Positions 25,101 through 32,770 of a DNA stretch of 64,000 nt are shown one piece after another. Origin of the DNA: Kribbella jejuensis (lineage in GTDB: Bacteria > Actinomycetota > Actinomycetes > Propionibacteriales > Kribbellaceae); NCBI RefSeq assembly GCF_006715085.1, contig NZ_VFMM01000004.1:1-64000 (forward strand). Direction: 5' to 3'. Both the position numbers and the translations under genes were made by a program. Each line of letters opens with the position of its first letter. The first letter of the stretch is position 1. The notes beneath the pieces are model-generated. The model did not search any database. It was given only the letters and a program-made list of their open reading frames with translations, and had not been told where the DNA came from.

Positions 25101-27048
25101 CGCGGGCTTCTGGGGTGAGGGGTGAGTCGGCGGGCGGCTGGGTCGCTCTCGTGGCGGCTTCGGGTTCTACCCATTTGCCGTTGATCCAGCGGGGGGTGGC
25201 CGGGTCGGGGGTTGGGTGGCTATTGGTGGTGTTGTTGGTGAAGGGGGTGTACTCGCTGGTGGCTTCCTCGTCGGACCAGGAGGGTTGTTCGGTGGTTTCC
25301 CAGTCCTGCTCGCGGGTCGGCGTCGCGGCTGCGGGGGCGTCGGCGAAGAGGCTGTTGTAGAAGTCCTCGCCCTCGTAAAGGCCGCCGCCGACGCGCGGTG
25401 GTTCCGAGGATGGGAGGTTGTGTTCGTACGCCGGCAGCGGCGTCGAGAACGCCGAACCAGCCGCCGGTGTACGGCGTGCAGCATCGGAGTCGGGCGCAAG
25501 TCCTTGCTCGAGCCCGGATGCCTGCCCGCCGGTGGGTGCCTGCCCGGGAACCGACGCGTGTCCGGACGCGAGGCCTTGCCCGGGAGCAGGTGCATGTCCG
25601 GGTGCGGGTGCGGGTGTTTGTCCGACGGCCGGTGCCTCTCCCGCAGCAAGTGCTTGTCCGGGAGTGGGTGGCTGCCCAGCCGCGAGTGGCTGCCCGTGGG
25701 CGGGTGGTTGGCCGTGGGCGGGCGGGTGCTGCTGGAGGGTTGCTGGGGGCTGCGGTGGGGCGGCTTGCAGGTACGGCTGGGCCGGGCGCATTGGGAGGCC
25801 GGAGCTGGGGGTGTCGTCGGGGAGGTATGTGCCGGGGGCGGCCGGGTCGGGGCGGGGCGCGGGAGTCGGCTGGGGGGCGGGGGCTGGGTCGTGCTTGCGG
25901 CGGCGCAGCCAACCCTGCCGCTTTCGGGTCACCCCGTAGTCGTCCGACCGATCTGCCGGGAACCCGAGGATCTGGTCGTCCTCGTCACCCGGCTCCTCGT
26001 GCGTCGCCGACGCGGCGGACTCCTCGTAGGACGCGGCGCCGTACGCGGCGGGGTCAGCGTAGGGGCCGGGTGCGCCGGGCATGGCGGGGTCGGCGTGGGG
26101 CGTGAGGGGGCTCGGTGTGCCGTCCGCAGGGTGGTGTGGACCGGCGAGGCCGTCAGCGTCCGCAGGGTGGCGTGCGTCGGCAGGTCCGCGCGCGGTGGCG
26201 GGTTGGTGCGCGGCGGGGGAGGGTGGAGCCGCGGCGGGTGGCGAGGTGGGGGTGGGGGGGATGGGTTGGCCGGTGAAGGGGCTGATGCCTGGGGGGACTA
26301 CGTAGGACTCTTCGTCCTCCGGGGGCGGGTTTACTCCGGTCACGGGGGGTTCAACGAGCGAGGGCTCGGGTGTGTCAGGGGGTTGGGGGAAACTTGCCGG
26401 TTCTGCAAAGTTTCGGGTGAAGTCGTCGGCGGCCGCGGACCCGGCGAGCAGGTCCGGCTGCACCGGTGACCTCGGGTCGATGTGGAAGTGAGCGAAGAAT
26501 GCGCCGAGCGCTTCCGGCGTCAACCCCGGAGACGCAGCGGTCCGGATCAGTTCGACGCCGTACGGGCGGAGTTCGTCGAGGCCGCCCAAGTAGTCGGCCC
26601 ACTCCGCGACCCACTCGATCATCTCGTCCGCGGCGGCCTCGTCTGAGGTGATCCACTGCCCGATCGGCAGGAAACCGTCGTCGACCGGCTGCCACGGATC
26701 ACCCGGGTACGACGCGCGTGCCCAGGTCGAGTTGAACGCGCCGTACACGAATCCGAGCTCGCCCGCCGCCTGCCGCTGCCGCACCTCCGGCCGGCCGATC
26801 CAGTCCGGCGACCCGGCCAGCAGGTCCTCGCCGGCGGTCTGGCTGTGCTGGGTGTGGAAGCCCCACAGCACGGCCCGCCCGTCGGGGAGCCGGGTCATCC
26901 GCAGCACGGAGGCGGTCTCGTCCTGGTGGTGGTATCCGTCGGCGTCGGCGTACCACCGGCGGTCGAAGCCCGTGGCATGGGCGACCGCGGCGAGTGCGGT
27001 CCAGCGGGCGCGCAACTCTTCCGGGTCGTCCAGGTCAACGAGCGGCAT
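22114..27048 (-). CDS. Giant low-complexity protein with globular N- and C-terminal domains
   Basis: A 1644-residue protein I cannot assign to a named family. Residues 1 to about 215 look globular (Trp- and acidic-rich, e.g. GRAVLWGFHTQHSQTAGEDLL, WVAEWADYLGGLDELRPYG). Residues about 215-1480 are a disordered Pro/Ala/Glu/Gly linker with several repeats: SPFAP units, three SYGQLAGGG-type units, about nine 10-residue PPSE/PSER units, and six PGPEPV units. The last 150 residues form a second globular domain (SYRFDLEPPEV, GGWLFARIDAAGRTVRIDRWYDQVPDWW) that resembles C-terminal domains seen beside actinobacterial toxin/immunity proteins; that likeness is weak. There is no signal peptide or membrane segment. 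The ATG at 27048 has GGAGA upstream and a promoter at 27083. Confidence 0.8.
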   Translation of the reverse strand: MPLVDLDDPEELRARWTALAAVAHATGFDRRWYADADGYHHQDETASVLRMTRLPDGRAVLWGFHTQHSQTAGEDLLAGSPDWIGRPEVRQRQAAGELGFVYGAFNSTWARASYPGDPWQPVDDGFLPIGQWITSDEAAADEMIEWVAEWADYLGGLDELRPYGVELIRTAASPGLTPEALGAFFAHFHIDPRSPVQPDLLAGSAAADDFTRNFAEPASFPQPPDTPEPSLVEPPVTGVNPPPEDEESYVVPPGISPFTGQPIPPTPTSPPAAAPPSPAAHQPATARGPADARHPADADGLAGPHHPADGTPSPLTPHADPAMPGAPGPYADPAAYGAASYEESAASATHEEPGDEDDQILGFPADRSDDYGVTRKRQGWLRRRKHDPAPAPQPTPAPRPDPAAPGTYLPDDTPSSGLPMRPAQPYLQAAPPQPPATLQQHPPAHGQPPAHGQPLAAGQPPTPGQALAAGEAPAVGQTPAPAPGHAPAPGQGLASGHASVPGQAPTGGQASGLEQGLAPDSDAARRTPAAGSAFSTPLPAYEHNLPSSEPPRVGGGLYEGEDFYNSLFADAPAAATPTREQDWETTEQPSWSDEEATSEYTPFTNNTTNSHPTPDPATPRWINGKWVEPEAATRATQPPADSPLTPEARATPAAGAAPNAPHEALHEAAPDPRGPAPTAPHTAPPSSSDTDVPPDSPFAPVDQGATRGASPFAPAADASTPSDPPFAPAADASTPTDSPFAPVPSRDDVRAGSSGEPRGLADHAPQGSPFAPASSDVPTSHADLDDDAPTAEIAAVLDPEPPADEEDLSSFTGPSPFAPTAIEPVSRDESAEPTYGQHPGTGYDGPSAHGQEQLAGRGEDAPADSQDAGSSEGQYGQQAGPAYGDPLGRGNDELAAGGNDEPAVGASDGAAVDAADESAERSYGQLAGGGNDHLEIRASDGSAVGAAEKSAERSYGQLAGGGHDEPAVRGSDGSAVRSAGASAERAYGQLAGTTYDELNGRGYDEPSGRASEESGGRAYDEPSGRYSEPGGRYDQSGESAYGGAGSVAGVGTAADGHVDGLGASGGQMREVGDERDVRSRDGFVAELDVDEDDQTAEIPVVDALSADGDALSSDVPDGREAGGRYEEAGGTGAEDATGGVGAEFLAGGLAPVYEDEAFGLPEEVRRGEVEGQVEPYPQPEPWPRPHPEPWPEPEPRPAPWPEPAPPVPGPGPTPGPEPVPGPIPGPAPEPMPGPEPTPGPAPTPGPEPVPGPEPVPGPEPVPGPEPVPGPEPVPGPEPVPGPEPTPGPEPEPSPSPLPDPEPLPEPFPRPEPEPLPPSERELESVAPSERGPESVLPSERGPEPVLPSERRPESVLPSERGPESVPPSDPVAEPVPPSELGPEPVPPSDPVAEPVPPSELESLPHAVGAVAWGSPGAVVGDVEDETPTGFVPIFDDEATGVVEAVGFDDEAARDRGVAGAYGGGGAGAMVVPGLGVIGGGGPRVVPAAGSLEEAMRAEVERPRPRPRVSRAEEELRGWCRARTAIVPSGFTIQVQVLDPKAPSYRFDLEPPEVDDPEFAAERLSELLGELWLAEADDEQGGWLFARIDAAGRTVRIDRWYDQVPDWWDNPVEDRLDVDALVRRLYNRGPQWQPTYLEKLYTSAR
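22850..23109. repeat. In-frame 30-bp tandem repeats in the giant gene
   Basis: About nine 30-bp units of the type GGACGGAGGCACAGGCTC..., encoding ten-residue PPSE/LPSER-xPEP units of the linker. Adjacent 60-base blocks are almost identical, so copy number is likely to vary between strains. Confidence 0.8.
23210..23317. repeat. In-frame 18-bp tandem repeats in the giant gene
   Basis: Six copies of an 18-bp unit close to GGCACTGGCTCCGGCCCG, each encoding PGPEPV. More degenerate PGPEPxPGP copies flank it on both sides. Confidence 0.85.
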
Positions 27049-27082
27049 CAGGTCTCCAAGCGCATTTGGAATCCAGGCCCAG

Positions 27083-27111
27083 ACGCTACCCGAGCCCTCC
27101 CCCGCTGACCA
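27083..27111 (-). promoter_or_regulatory. Promoter of the giant low-complexity gene
   Basis: Minus strand TGGTCA (27111-27106), 17 bases, TAGCGT (27088-27083), giving a leader of about 28 bases that contains CTTGGAGACC before the ATG at 27048. Confidence 0.4.
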
Positions 27112-27128
27112 CCTGGCGGTCGTGGGGC

Positions 27129-27182
27129 CTCCCGTCCTGGCTGAGGAGCGGAGGGAGCGCAGCGACGAGGGAAGGGCGGGAG
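27129..27182 (-). terminator. Hairpin immediately after the RNA methyltransferase gene
   Basis: CTCCCGTCCT (27129-27138) pairs with AGGGCGGGAG (27173-27182), with one G-T pair. The right arm touches the stop codon of the minus-strand methyltransferase gene. The purine-rich loop (GCGGAGGGAGCGCAGCGACG) is of a kind that recurs between genes in many actinobacterial genomes. Confidence 0.45.
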
Positions 27183-28394
27183 TTACAGCCCCATGCCCCG
27201 CCGCGACGGAGTCGCGGCATCAGTACTGTCAACAGGCTCGAGTACGGCGACGCACTCGATGTGGTGGGTCATGCCGAACAGGTCGAACGCGCGCAGCGAC
27301 GCGATCCCGTACCCGAGCCGCCCGAACGTCTTCAGGTCCCGCGCCAGCGCCGCCGGATCGCACGCCACATACGCGACGCGCCGCGGCCCGAGCGCCGCGA
27401 TCCGCCGTACGACGTCCTTGCCGGCCCCGGTCCGTGGCGGATCGAGGACGACGAGGTCCACGTGCTCCAGCCCCTGACCGGCCGCCTGGTTGAGCACCCG
27501 GTCGACGTCACCGTTCTCCAGCGTCACCCCGTCGAGGTCGTGCAGGTTGCGCCGGGCGTTCCGTACCGCGTCCTTGTCGCCTTCGATCGCCAGCACCGCA
27601 CAACCAGCCTCAGCCAGGAACGCAGCGAACAGGCCGACGCCTGAGTAGAGGTCCAGCGCGGTCTCACCCGCAGCAGGCTCCAGCCCACTCAGTACGGCGT
27701 CCACGAGCGTCTCAGGCGCCGCTGGGTGGACCTGCCAGAAGCCCCCGGCCTCCACCAGGAACCGCCGCTCCCGCACCACCTCGACCAGCCGCTCCCCCGG
27801 GTCCTGATCGGTCTGTACGGCGGTCTTGCCCTCGGACGAGACCACGGCCTGCACCGAGGACGCCCCCTCCCAGCGCGAACCCAGTACGTCGGGAGTCCCC
27901 GGATGCGCGATCAGGCACCGGTCGATCGGGATCAGGTCGTGCGAACGGTGCGCGAACATCCCGGGCCGCCCGTCCACGACGGCGTACCGCATCCGGGTCC
28001 GCCAGCCGAGGCCGTCGTCGCCGGGCGATTCCATCACCACGGTCCGCTCGATCCCGCCGATCCGCCGGAGCGTGTCCGACACGACCGTCGCCTTCAGCCG
28101 GCGCTGCTCGACGATATTCGCGTGCTGGAAGTCACACCCGCCACACAGGCCCGGACCGGCGTACGGGCACGGCGTCTCGACCCGCTGCGGTGACGGTGTC
28201 AGCACGGAGACCGCATCGGCCCGCAGGTATTTCGCGGTCTGCTCGGTGATCCGGGCGTGCACCAGCTCCCCCGGCAGCGCGTGCCGGACGAACACCACCT
28301 GCCCCTCGTGCCGGGCGACGCAGTGTCCCCCGTGCGCGACTGGACCTACCTCCAGCTCAACTACCGCCCCGACCAGACTGTCTGAGTCTGTCAC
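27183..28394 (-). CDS. TrmA/RumA-family SAM-dependent RNA uracil-C5 methyltransferase
   Basis: A 403-residue protein with an N-terminal TRAM-like RNA-binding domain (about 8-60). A [4Fe-4S] cysteine set follows (C76, C84, C87 in CPYAGPGLCGGC, the fourth probably in DRCLIAHPG). The Rossmann methyltransferase domain has LDLYSGVGLFAAFLA and LDPPRTGAGKD, and the catalytic cysteine is in YVACDPAALARDL. Such enzymes methylate uridine C5 in rRNA or tRNA; which RNA is not decidable here. The GTG at 28394 follows CAGGAGATCG and overlaps the stop of the upstream transporter (GTGA). Confidence 0.92.
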   Translation of the reverse strand: MTDSDSLVGAVVELEVGPVAHGGHCVARHEGQVVFVRHALPGELVHARITEQTAKYLRADAVSVLTPSPQRVETPCPYAGPGLCGGCDFQHANIVEQRRLKATVVSDTLRRIGGIERTVVMESPGDDGLGWRTRMRYAVVDGRPGMFAHRSHDLIPIDRCLIAHPGTPDVLGSRWEGASSVQAVVSSEGKTAVQTDQDPGERLVEVVRERRFLVEAGGFWQVHPAAPETLVDAVLSGLEPAAGETALDLYSGVGLFAAFLAEAGCAVLAIEGDKDAVRNARRNLHDLDGVTLENGDVDRVLNQAAGQGLEHVDLVVLDPPRTGAGKDVVRRIAALGPRRVAYVACDPAALARDLKTFGRLGYGIASLRAFDLFGMTHHIECVAVLEPVDSTDAATPSRRGMGL

Positions 28395-30418
28395 CGATCT
28401 CCTGACGCCTTGCGGGCACCGCGCCGTACCTGGCCGGCTACCCGTTCCACCCGGTCCTGCCGCTCCTCGGCCCCCTGCGACGAGAGCAGCTGGTAAGGAA
28501 CGGAGGTAACCATCACACCAGGTGTGAACAAGAGCCGTCCCTTCAGCCGCAGTGCGCTCTGGTTGTGCAGCAAGTGCTCCCACCAGTGCCCAACCACATA
28601 CTCGGGGATGTAGACCATCACCACGTCCCGCGGCGACTGCCTGCGGATGTCACGGACGTACTGCAGGATCGGCCGGGTGATTTCCCGGTACGGCGAGGCC
28701 AGCCGCTTGAGCGGTACCGGGATACCGCGGGCGTCCCACTCGGCCTGGAGCGCGTCCGACTCCTCCCGGTCGACGTCGACCGTCACGGCCTCCAGCGTGT
28801 ACGGACGGGCCGCTTTGGCGAAGGCCAGCGCACGCAGCGTCGGCCGGTGCAGCTTGGAGACCAGGATGATCGAGTGCACCCGGGACGGCAGCATCAACGG
28901 CTCGTCGTCCTCGGCCGACATCTGCCGGCGGACCGTCTCGTAGTGCCGGTGGATGCCCTTCATCAGTAGGAAGAGCACGGCCATCGCGATGATCGCGATG
29001 TAGGCGCCATGCGTGAACTTGGTCAGCAGGACGATCACCAGCACGACCGCGGTCATCGTCAGGCCGACCGTGTTGATCACCCGCGAGCGGAACATGTGCC
29101 GCCGTTTGGCCCCGTCCGTCTCGGTCTTCAGCAGCCGCGTCCAGTGCCGGATCATGCCGAACTGGCTGAGCGTGAAGCTGACGAACACACCCACGATGTA
29201 GAGCTGGATCAGCTTGGTGACCTGGGCGTCGAACGCGATGATCAGCGCCATCGCGAACAGCGCGAGCAGGATGATGCCGTTGCTGTACGCGAGCCGGTCG
29301 CCGCGGGTGTGCAGCTGGCGCGGCAGGTACCCGTCCCGGGCCAGGATCGAGCCGAGCACCGGGAAGCCGTTGAACGCGGTGTTAGCGGCCAGGACCAGAA
29401 TCAGCATGGTCGCGCCGATGACGACGTAGAAGGCCGGCTGGAAGTTCGAGAACACCGAGTCGCCGATCTGGCCGATCACGGTCTTCTGGGTGTAGCCGTC
29501 GCCGACGGGCTGCCCGTTCCGGTACAGCTGGGTGGCGGGGTCCTCGGCGTACCGCAGGCCGATCTTGCTGGCCAGGAACAGGATGCTCATCAGCATCGTC
29601 ACCGCGATCGTGCCGAGCAGCAGCAACGTGGTCGCGGCGTTCTTGCTCTTCGGCTTGCGGAACGCCGGTACGCCGTTGCTGATCGCCTCGACACCGGTCA
29701 GCGCGGCACAACCGGAGGAGAACGCCCGAGCCAGCAGGAACACCGCGGCCAGCCCGGTGAACAGCTCGTGCCCGCTCTCCGGCCGGACCTCGAACCCGGC
29801 ACTCTCGGCCGGCGGGAGGTTGCCGGCGGCCAGCCGGATCAGGCCCCAGATCGCCATTCCGATGATCGAGAACATGAAGATGTACGTCGGTACGGCGAAG
29901 ACCGCGCCGGACTCGCGGACGCCGCGCAGGTTCATCGCCGTCAGCAACAACACCAGGCCGACGGCCAGCGGTACCTCGTGCCCCTCCAGGAACGGCAGCG
30001 CCGACTTCGCGTTCTGGACACCGGACGAGATCGACACCGCGACCGTCAGTACGTAGTCGACCATCAGCGCGCTGGCCACCGTCAGGCCCGCGGTCGGGCC
30101 GATGTTCACGGTCGCGACCTCGTAGTCACCACCGCCGGACGGGTACGCGTGCACGTTCTGCCGGTACGACGCCACCACGACGAGCATCACGAACGCGACC
30201 AGCAGGCCGATCTTCCACGAGTAGCTGTACGCGGCCAGGCCGGCGATCGACAGCGTCAGGAAGACCTCGTCGGGGGCGTAGGCGACCGACGACAGCGCGT
30301 CGCTCGCGAACACCGGGAGCGCGATGCGCTTCGGCAGCAGGGTCTCACCCAGCTGGGTGCTGCGCAGTTTGCGCCCGAGCAGCAGCCGTTTGCCGATATC
30401 GCCTAAAGCGGGAGTCAC
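28391..30418 (-). CDS. KimA-like potassium/proton symporter of the APC fold
   Basis: A 675-residue protein with about 12 membrane segments (residues 30-470) and a 180-residue cytoplasmic tail. It begins KRLLLGRKLRSTQLGETLLPKRIALPVFASDALSSVAYAPDE, and carries YRQNVHAYPSGGGDYEVA, the pattern of the B. subtilis KimA (YdaO) K+ importer group, often annotated only as amino-acid permease. The divergent neighbours are two TrkA/Ceo RCK proteins, which supports a role in K+ uptake. The tail ends in an RNA-methyltransferase overlap of 4 bases. GTG start at 30418. Fairly sure of the family; K+ specificity is inference. Confidence 0.85.
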   Translation of the reverse strand: MTPALGDIGKRLLLGRKLRSTQLGETLLPKRIALPVFASDALSSVAYAPDEVFLTLSIAGLAAYSYSWKIGLLVAFVMLVVVASYRQNVHAYPSGGGDYEVATVNIGPTAGLTVASALMVDYVLTVAVSISSGVQNAKSALPFLEGHEVPLAVGLVLLLTAMNLRGVRESGAVFAVPTYIFMFSIIGMAIWGLIRLAAGNLPPAESAGFEVRPESGHELFTGLAAVFLLARAFSSGCAALTGVEAISNGVPAFRKPKSKNAATTLLLLGTIAVTMLMSILFLASKIGLRYAEDPATQLYRNGQPVGDGYTQKTVIGQIGDSVFSNFQPAFYVVIGATMLILVLAANTAFNGFPVLGSILARDGYLPRQLHTRGDRLAYSNGIILLALFAMALIIAFDAQVTKLIQLYIVGVFVSFTLSQFGMIRHWTRLLKTETDGAKRRHMFRSRVINTVGLTMTAVVLVIVLLTKFTHGAYIAIIAMAVLFLLMKGIHRHYETVRRQMSAEDDEPLMLPSRVHSIILVSKLHRPTLRALAFAKAARPYTLEAVTVDVDREESDALQAEWDARGIPVPLKRLASPYREITRPILQYVRDIRRQSPRDVVMVYIPEYVVGHWWEHLLHNQSALRLKGRLLFTPGVMVTSVPYQLLSSQGAEERQDRVERVAGQVRRGARKASGDR

Positions 30419-30511
30419 ACCGGTGATGTTAGATGGCCGCCAGTTCCGGTGTAGCGTCTATCCCTGCCGAATGAGCCAGCGGCCCCCGCCGGGGCAAGGA
30501 GTGATCACCAC

Positions 30512-31174
30512 GTGCACGTCGTCATCATGGGCTGCGGCCGCGTCGGGTCGATGCTCGCGCGCGGTTTGGAGAAACGCGGACACACGGTCGCCATCATCGA
30601 CCAGTCCGCGGACGCCTTCCGCCGGCTGAGCCCGTCGTACACCGGCCGCACCATCCTCGGGATGGGCTTCGACCGCGAGGTGCTGATCGAGGCCGGGATC
30701 GAGGACGCCGAGGCGTTCGCCGCGGTCTCGAACGGCGACAACTCGAACATCCTCGCCGCCCGGGTGGCGCGCGAGACGTTCGGGATCAGCAACGTGGTGG
30801 CCCGGATCTACGACCCGGGCCGCGCCGAGGTGTACCAGCGGCTCGGCATCCCCACGGTCGGTACCGTGCGCTGGACCGTCGACCAGATGATGCGGCGGCT
30901 GCTCCCGGAGGGCTCCGAGCCCGAATGGCGAGACCCTTCCGGCACCGTCCGGCTCGCCGAGGTGCACGTGCACGCGGACTGGATCGGCCGGCTCGCGTTC
31001 GACATCGAGAAGGCGACCGGCGCCCGGGTCGCGTTCCTGACCCGGCTCGGCGAGGGCATGCTGCCGAAGGCCGACACCGTCATCCAAGAAGGTGACCTGG
31101 TGCACGTCGTGATGCTGGAGCAGGACGCCCCCACGATCGAGTCCCAGCTCGGCACCAAACCTGAAGAGGCCTGA
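30512..31174 (+). CDS. ceoB: TrkA-type K+ uptake regulatory subunit (RCK_N/RCK_C), first copy
   Basis: A 220-residue RCK protein. An N-terminal Rossmann domain (MHVVIMGCGRVGSMLARGLE, acidic end of strand 2 in IIDQS) binds NAD(H) or ATP/ADP, and a C-terminal TrkA-C domain starts at about 140. It gates a K+ transporter at the membrane. The GTG at 30512 follows GCAAGGAGTG. It is 9 bases upstream of a second RCK gene and divergent from the KimA-like transporter 93 bases away. No TrkH/KtrB partner is in the window, so KimA-like is the obvious candidate partner, though direct control is unproven. Confidence 0.92.
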   Translation: MHVVIMGCGRVGSMLARGLEKRGHTVAIIDQSADAFRRLSPSYTGRTILGMGFDREVLIEAGIEDAEAFAAVSNGDNSNILAARVARETFGISNVVARIYDPGRAEVYQRLGIPTVGTVRWTVDQMMRRLLPEGSEPEWRDPSGTVRLAEVHVHADWIGRLAFDIEKATGARVAFLTRLGEGMLPKADTVIQEGDLVHVVMLEQDAPTIESQLGTKPEEA

Positions 31175-31183
31175 GGAGCTGTG

Positions 31184-31861
31184 ATGCGGGTTGCCATCGC
31201 GGGAGCCGGGAACGTCGGACGATCGATCGCCGGCGAACTGCTCGAGAACGGCCACGAGGTACTGCTGATCGACAAGGATCCGCGGGCGATCAAGGCCGAG
31301 TCCGTACCGCGCGCCGAGTGGCTGCTGGCCGACGCCTGCGAGCTGTCGTCGCTGGAGGAGGCGGCGCTGCAGCGCTGCCAGGTCGCGATCGCCAGCACCG
31401 GCGACGACAAGGTCAACCTGGTCGTCTCGCTGCTCGCCAAGACCGAGTTCGGTGTACCCCGGACCGTTGCCCGGGTCAACCATCCGCGGAACGAGTGGAT
31501 GTTCAACGAGGCCTGGGGTGTGGACGTCTCGGTGTCCACGCCGCGGATCATGTCCGCGCTCGTGGAGGAAGCCGTCTCGGTCGGCGACCTGGTCCGGCTG
31601 TTCACCTTCCGCCAGGGCGACGCCAACCTGGTCGAGCTCACGCTGCCCGAGGACTCCCCGATGATCGGCCAGCGCGTCGGCGACGTCGACTGGCCGCTCG
31701 ACACGGCGCTGGTGGTCATCCTCCGCGAGGGCCGGGTGCTGCGTCCGGACCCCGAAGGCACCCTCGAGCTCAATGACGAACTGCTCTTCGTCGCGGCCGA
31801 CGAAACCGAAGAGCAGCTGGAAGCCATGCTGTCCCCTCATCACCAGCAGCGCCCCGAGTAG
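31184..31861 (+). CDS. ceoC: TrkA-type K+ uptake regulatory subunit, second copy
   Basis: A 225-residue RCK protein: MRVAIAGAGNVGRSIAGELLENGHEVLLIDKDP at the N-terminus (nucleotide-binding glycine loop and acidic residue), C-terminal TrkA-C domain with MIGQRVGDVDWPLDTALVVI. The ATG at 31184 is preferred over the adjacent GTG at 31181 because GAGGAG ends five bases before it. Co-transcribed with the previous gene. Pairs of RCK proteins (CeoB/CeoC) are usual in actinobacteria and probably form hetero-assemblies. Confidence 0.92.
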   Translation: MRVAIAGAGNVGRSIAGELLENGHEVLLIDKDPRAIKAESVPRAEWLLADACELSSLEEAALQRCQVAIASTGDDKVNLVVSLLAKTEFGVPRTVARVNHPRNEWMFNEAWGVDVSVSTPRIMSALVEEAVSVGDLVRLFTFRQGDANLVELTLPEDSPMIGQRVGDVDWPLDTALVVILREGRVLRPDPEGTLELNDELLFVAADETEEQLEAMLSPHHQQRPE

Positions 31862-31897
31862 TCCTTTTATTGGGAGGTTTCCGGGGCCGGTCGCGGG

Positions 31898-31903
31898 TAG
31901 GGT
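31898..31903 (+). promoter_or_regulatory. -10 element of the APH-family gene
   Basis: TAGGGT followed by nine bases and the ATG at 31913; transcript is leaderless or has a 2-base leader. Confidence 0.35.
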
Positions 31904-31912
31904 GCGGGCCTT

Positions 31913-32770
31913 ATGGAGACGACAGAGGTCACACGGGCGGTCGCCGCGGCGGAGTCGGTTGCACGCTCGGTCGGGCTGGCGGCCGGGGACGCTGTTGTCC
32001 TGCACAACTCGAACAAGCTGGCCCTGCGATTGACGGGCAGCGAGGTGATGGCCCGAGTTGCTCCGCTCGGGCAGGAGGTCGCCGAGTTCGAGGTCGAGCT
32101 CGCTCAGCGGCTCGCGGAGGTCGGGGCACCGGTGGCGGAGCTGGAGCCTCGGGCCGAGCCGCGGGTGTACGTGCACGACGGGTTCGCGGTGACGCTCTGG
32201 CGCTACTACGCGCCTGCGGCACCTCAGGTCCCGCCTGCTGACTACGCGAAGGCGCTCGAGCGCTTGCACGCCGGCATGCGTGAGGTCGACGTGCAGGCCG
32301 GGCGATTCACGGATCGGGTGGCGGAGGCCGAGTCGATCATCTCCGACCCGGAACTTTCACCGGAGCTCGCCGAAGCGGACCGCCGGTTCCTGGGCGACCG
32401 GCTACGAGACCTACGCCAGGCGATCGAGGCCCGCACAGCGGAGGAACAGTTGCTGCACGGTGAGCCGCATCCGGGGAATCTGCTCAGTACGGCGAGCGGC
32501 CCACGGTTCATCGACTGGGAGACGTGTTGCCGCGGGCCGGTCGAGTTCGATCTCGCGCACGTTCCGGCCGAGGTCTGCAAGCACTACCCGGGTATCGACC
32601 AGGACCTGCTCGACGACTGCCGCCAACTCGTCCTCGCGATGGTCGCCGCCTGGCGCTGGGACATCGGCGACCAGTTCCCAGACCGTGAGTACTTCGGCGA
32701 GGAGCTCATCCGCCTGCTCCGCGCCGGTGCGCCCTGGCCGACTCTCGACGAGATCATCAAGAGTCGGTAG
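31913..32770 (+). CDS. Aminoglycoside-phosphotransferase-fold kinase
   Basis: A 285-residue protein with the APH/choline-kinase catalytic loop LLHGEPHPGNLLS (Brenner-type motif with the catalytic position as Glu instead of the usual Asp) and the metal-binding FIDWETC. The N-terminal lobe is short, starting around SVGLAAGDAVVLHNSNKLALRL. The HGEPHPGN variant is common in uncharacterised APH-like proteins, so antibiotic resistance should not be assumed; small-molecule phosphorylation is the family role. It overlaps the 3' end of the convergent DUF3159 gene by 14 bases. Confidence 0.82.
   Translation: METTEVTRAVAAAESVARSVGLAAGDAVVLHNSNKLALRLTGSEVMARVAPLGQEVAEFEVELAQRLAEVGAPVAELEPRAEPRVYVHDGFAVTLWRYYAPAAPQVPPADYAKALERLHAGMREVDVQAGRFTDRVAEAESIISDPELSPELAEADRRFLGDRLRDLRQAIEARTAEEQLLHGEPHPGNLLSTASGPRFIDWETCCRGPVEFDLAHVPAEVCKHYPGIDQDLLDDCRQLVLAMVAAWRWDIGDQFPDREYFGEELIRLLRAGAPWPTLDEIIKSR

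Noticed and set aside
31913..32770. Aminoglycoside resistance gene
   Set aside because: Only the APH fold is supported; the HGEPHPGN variant is widespread in proteins of unknown substrate.
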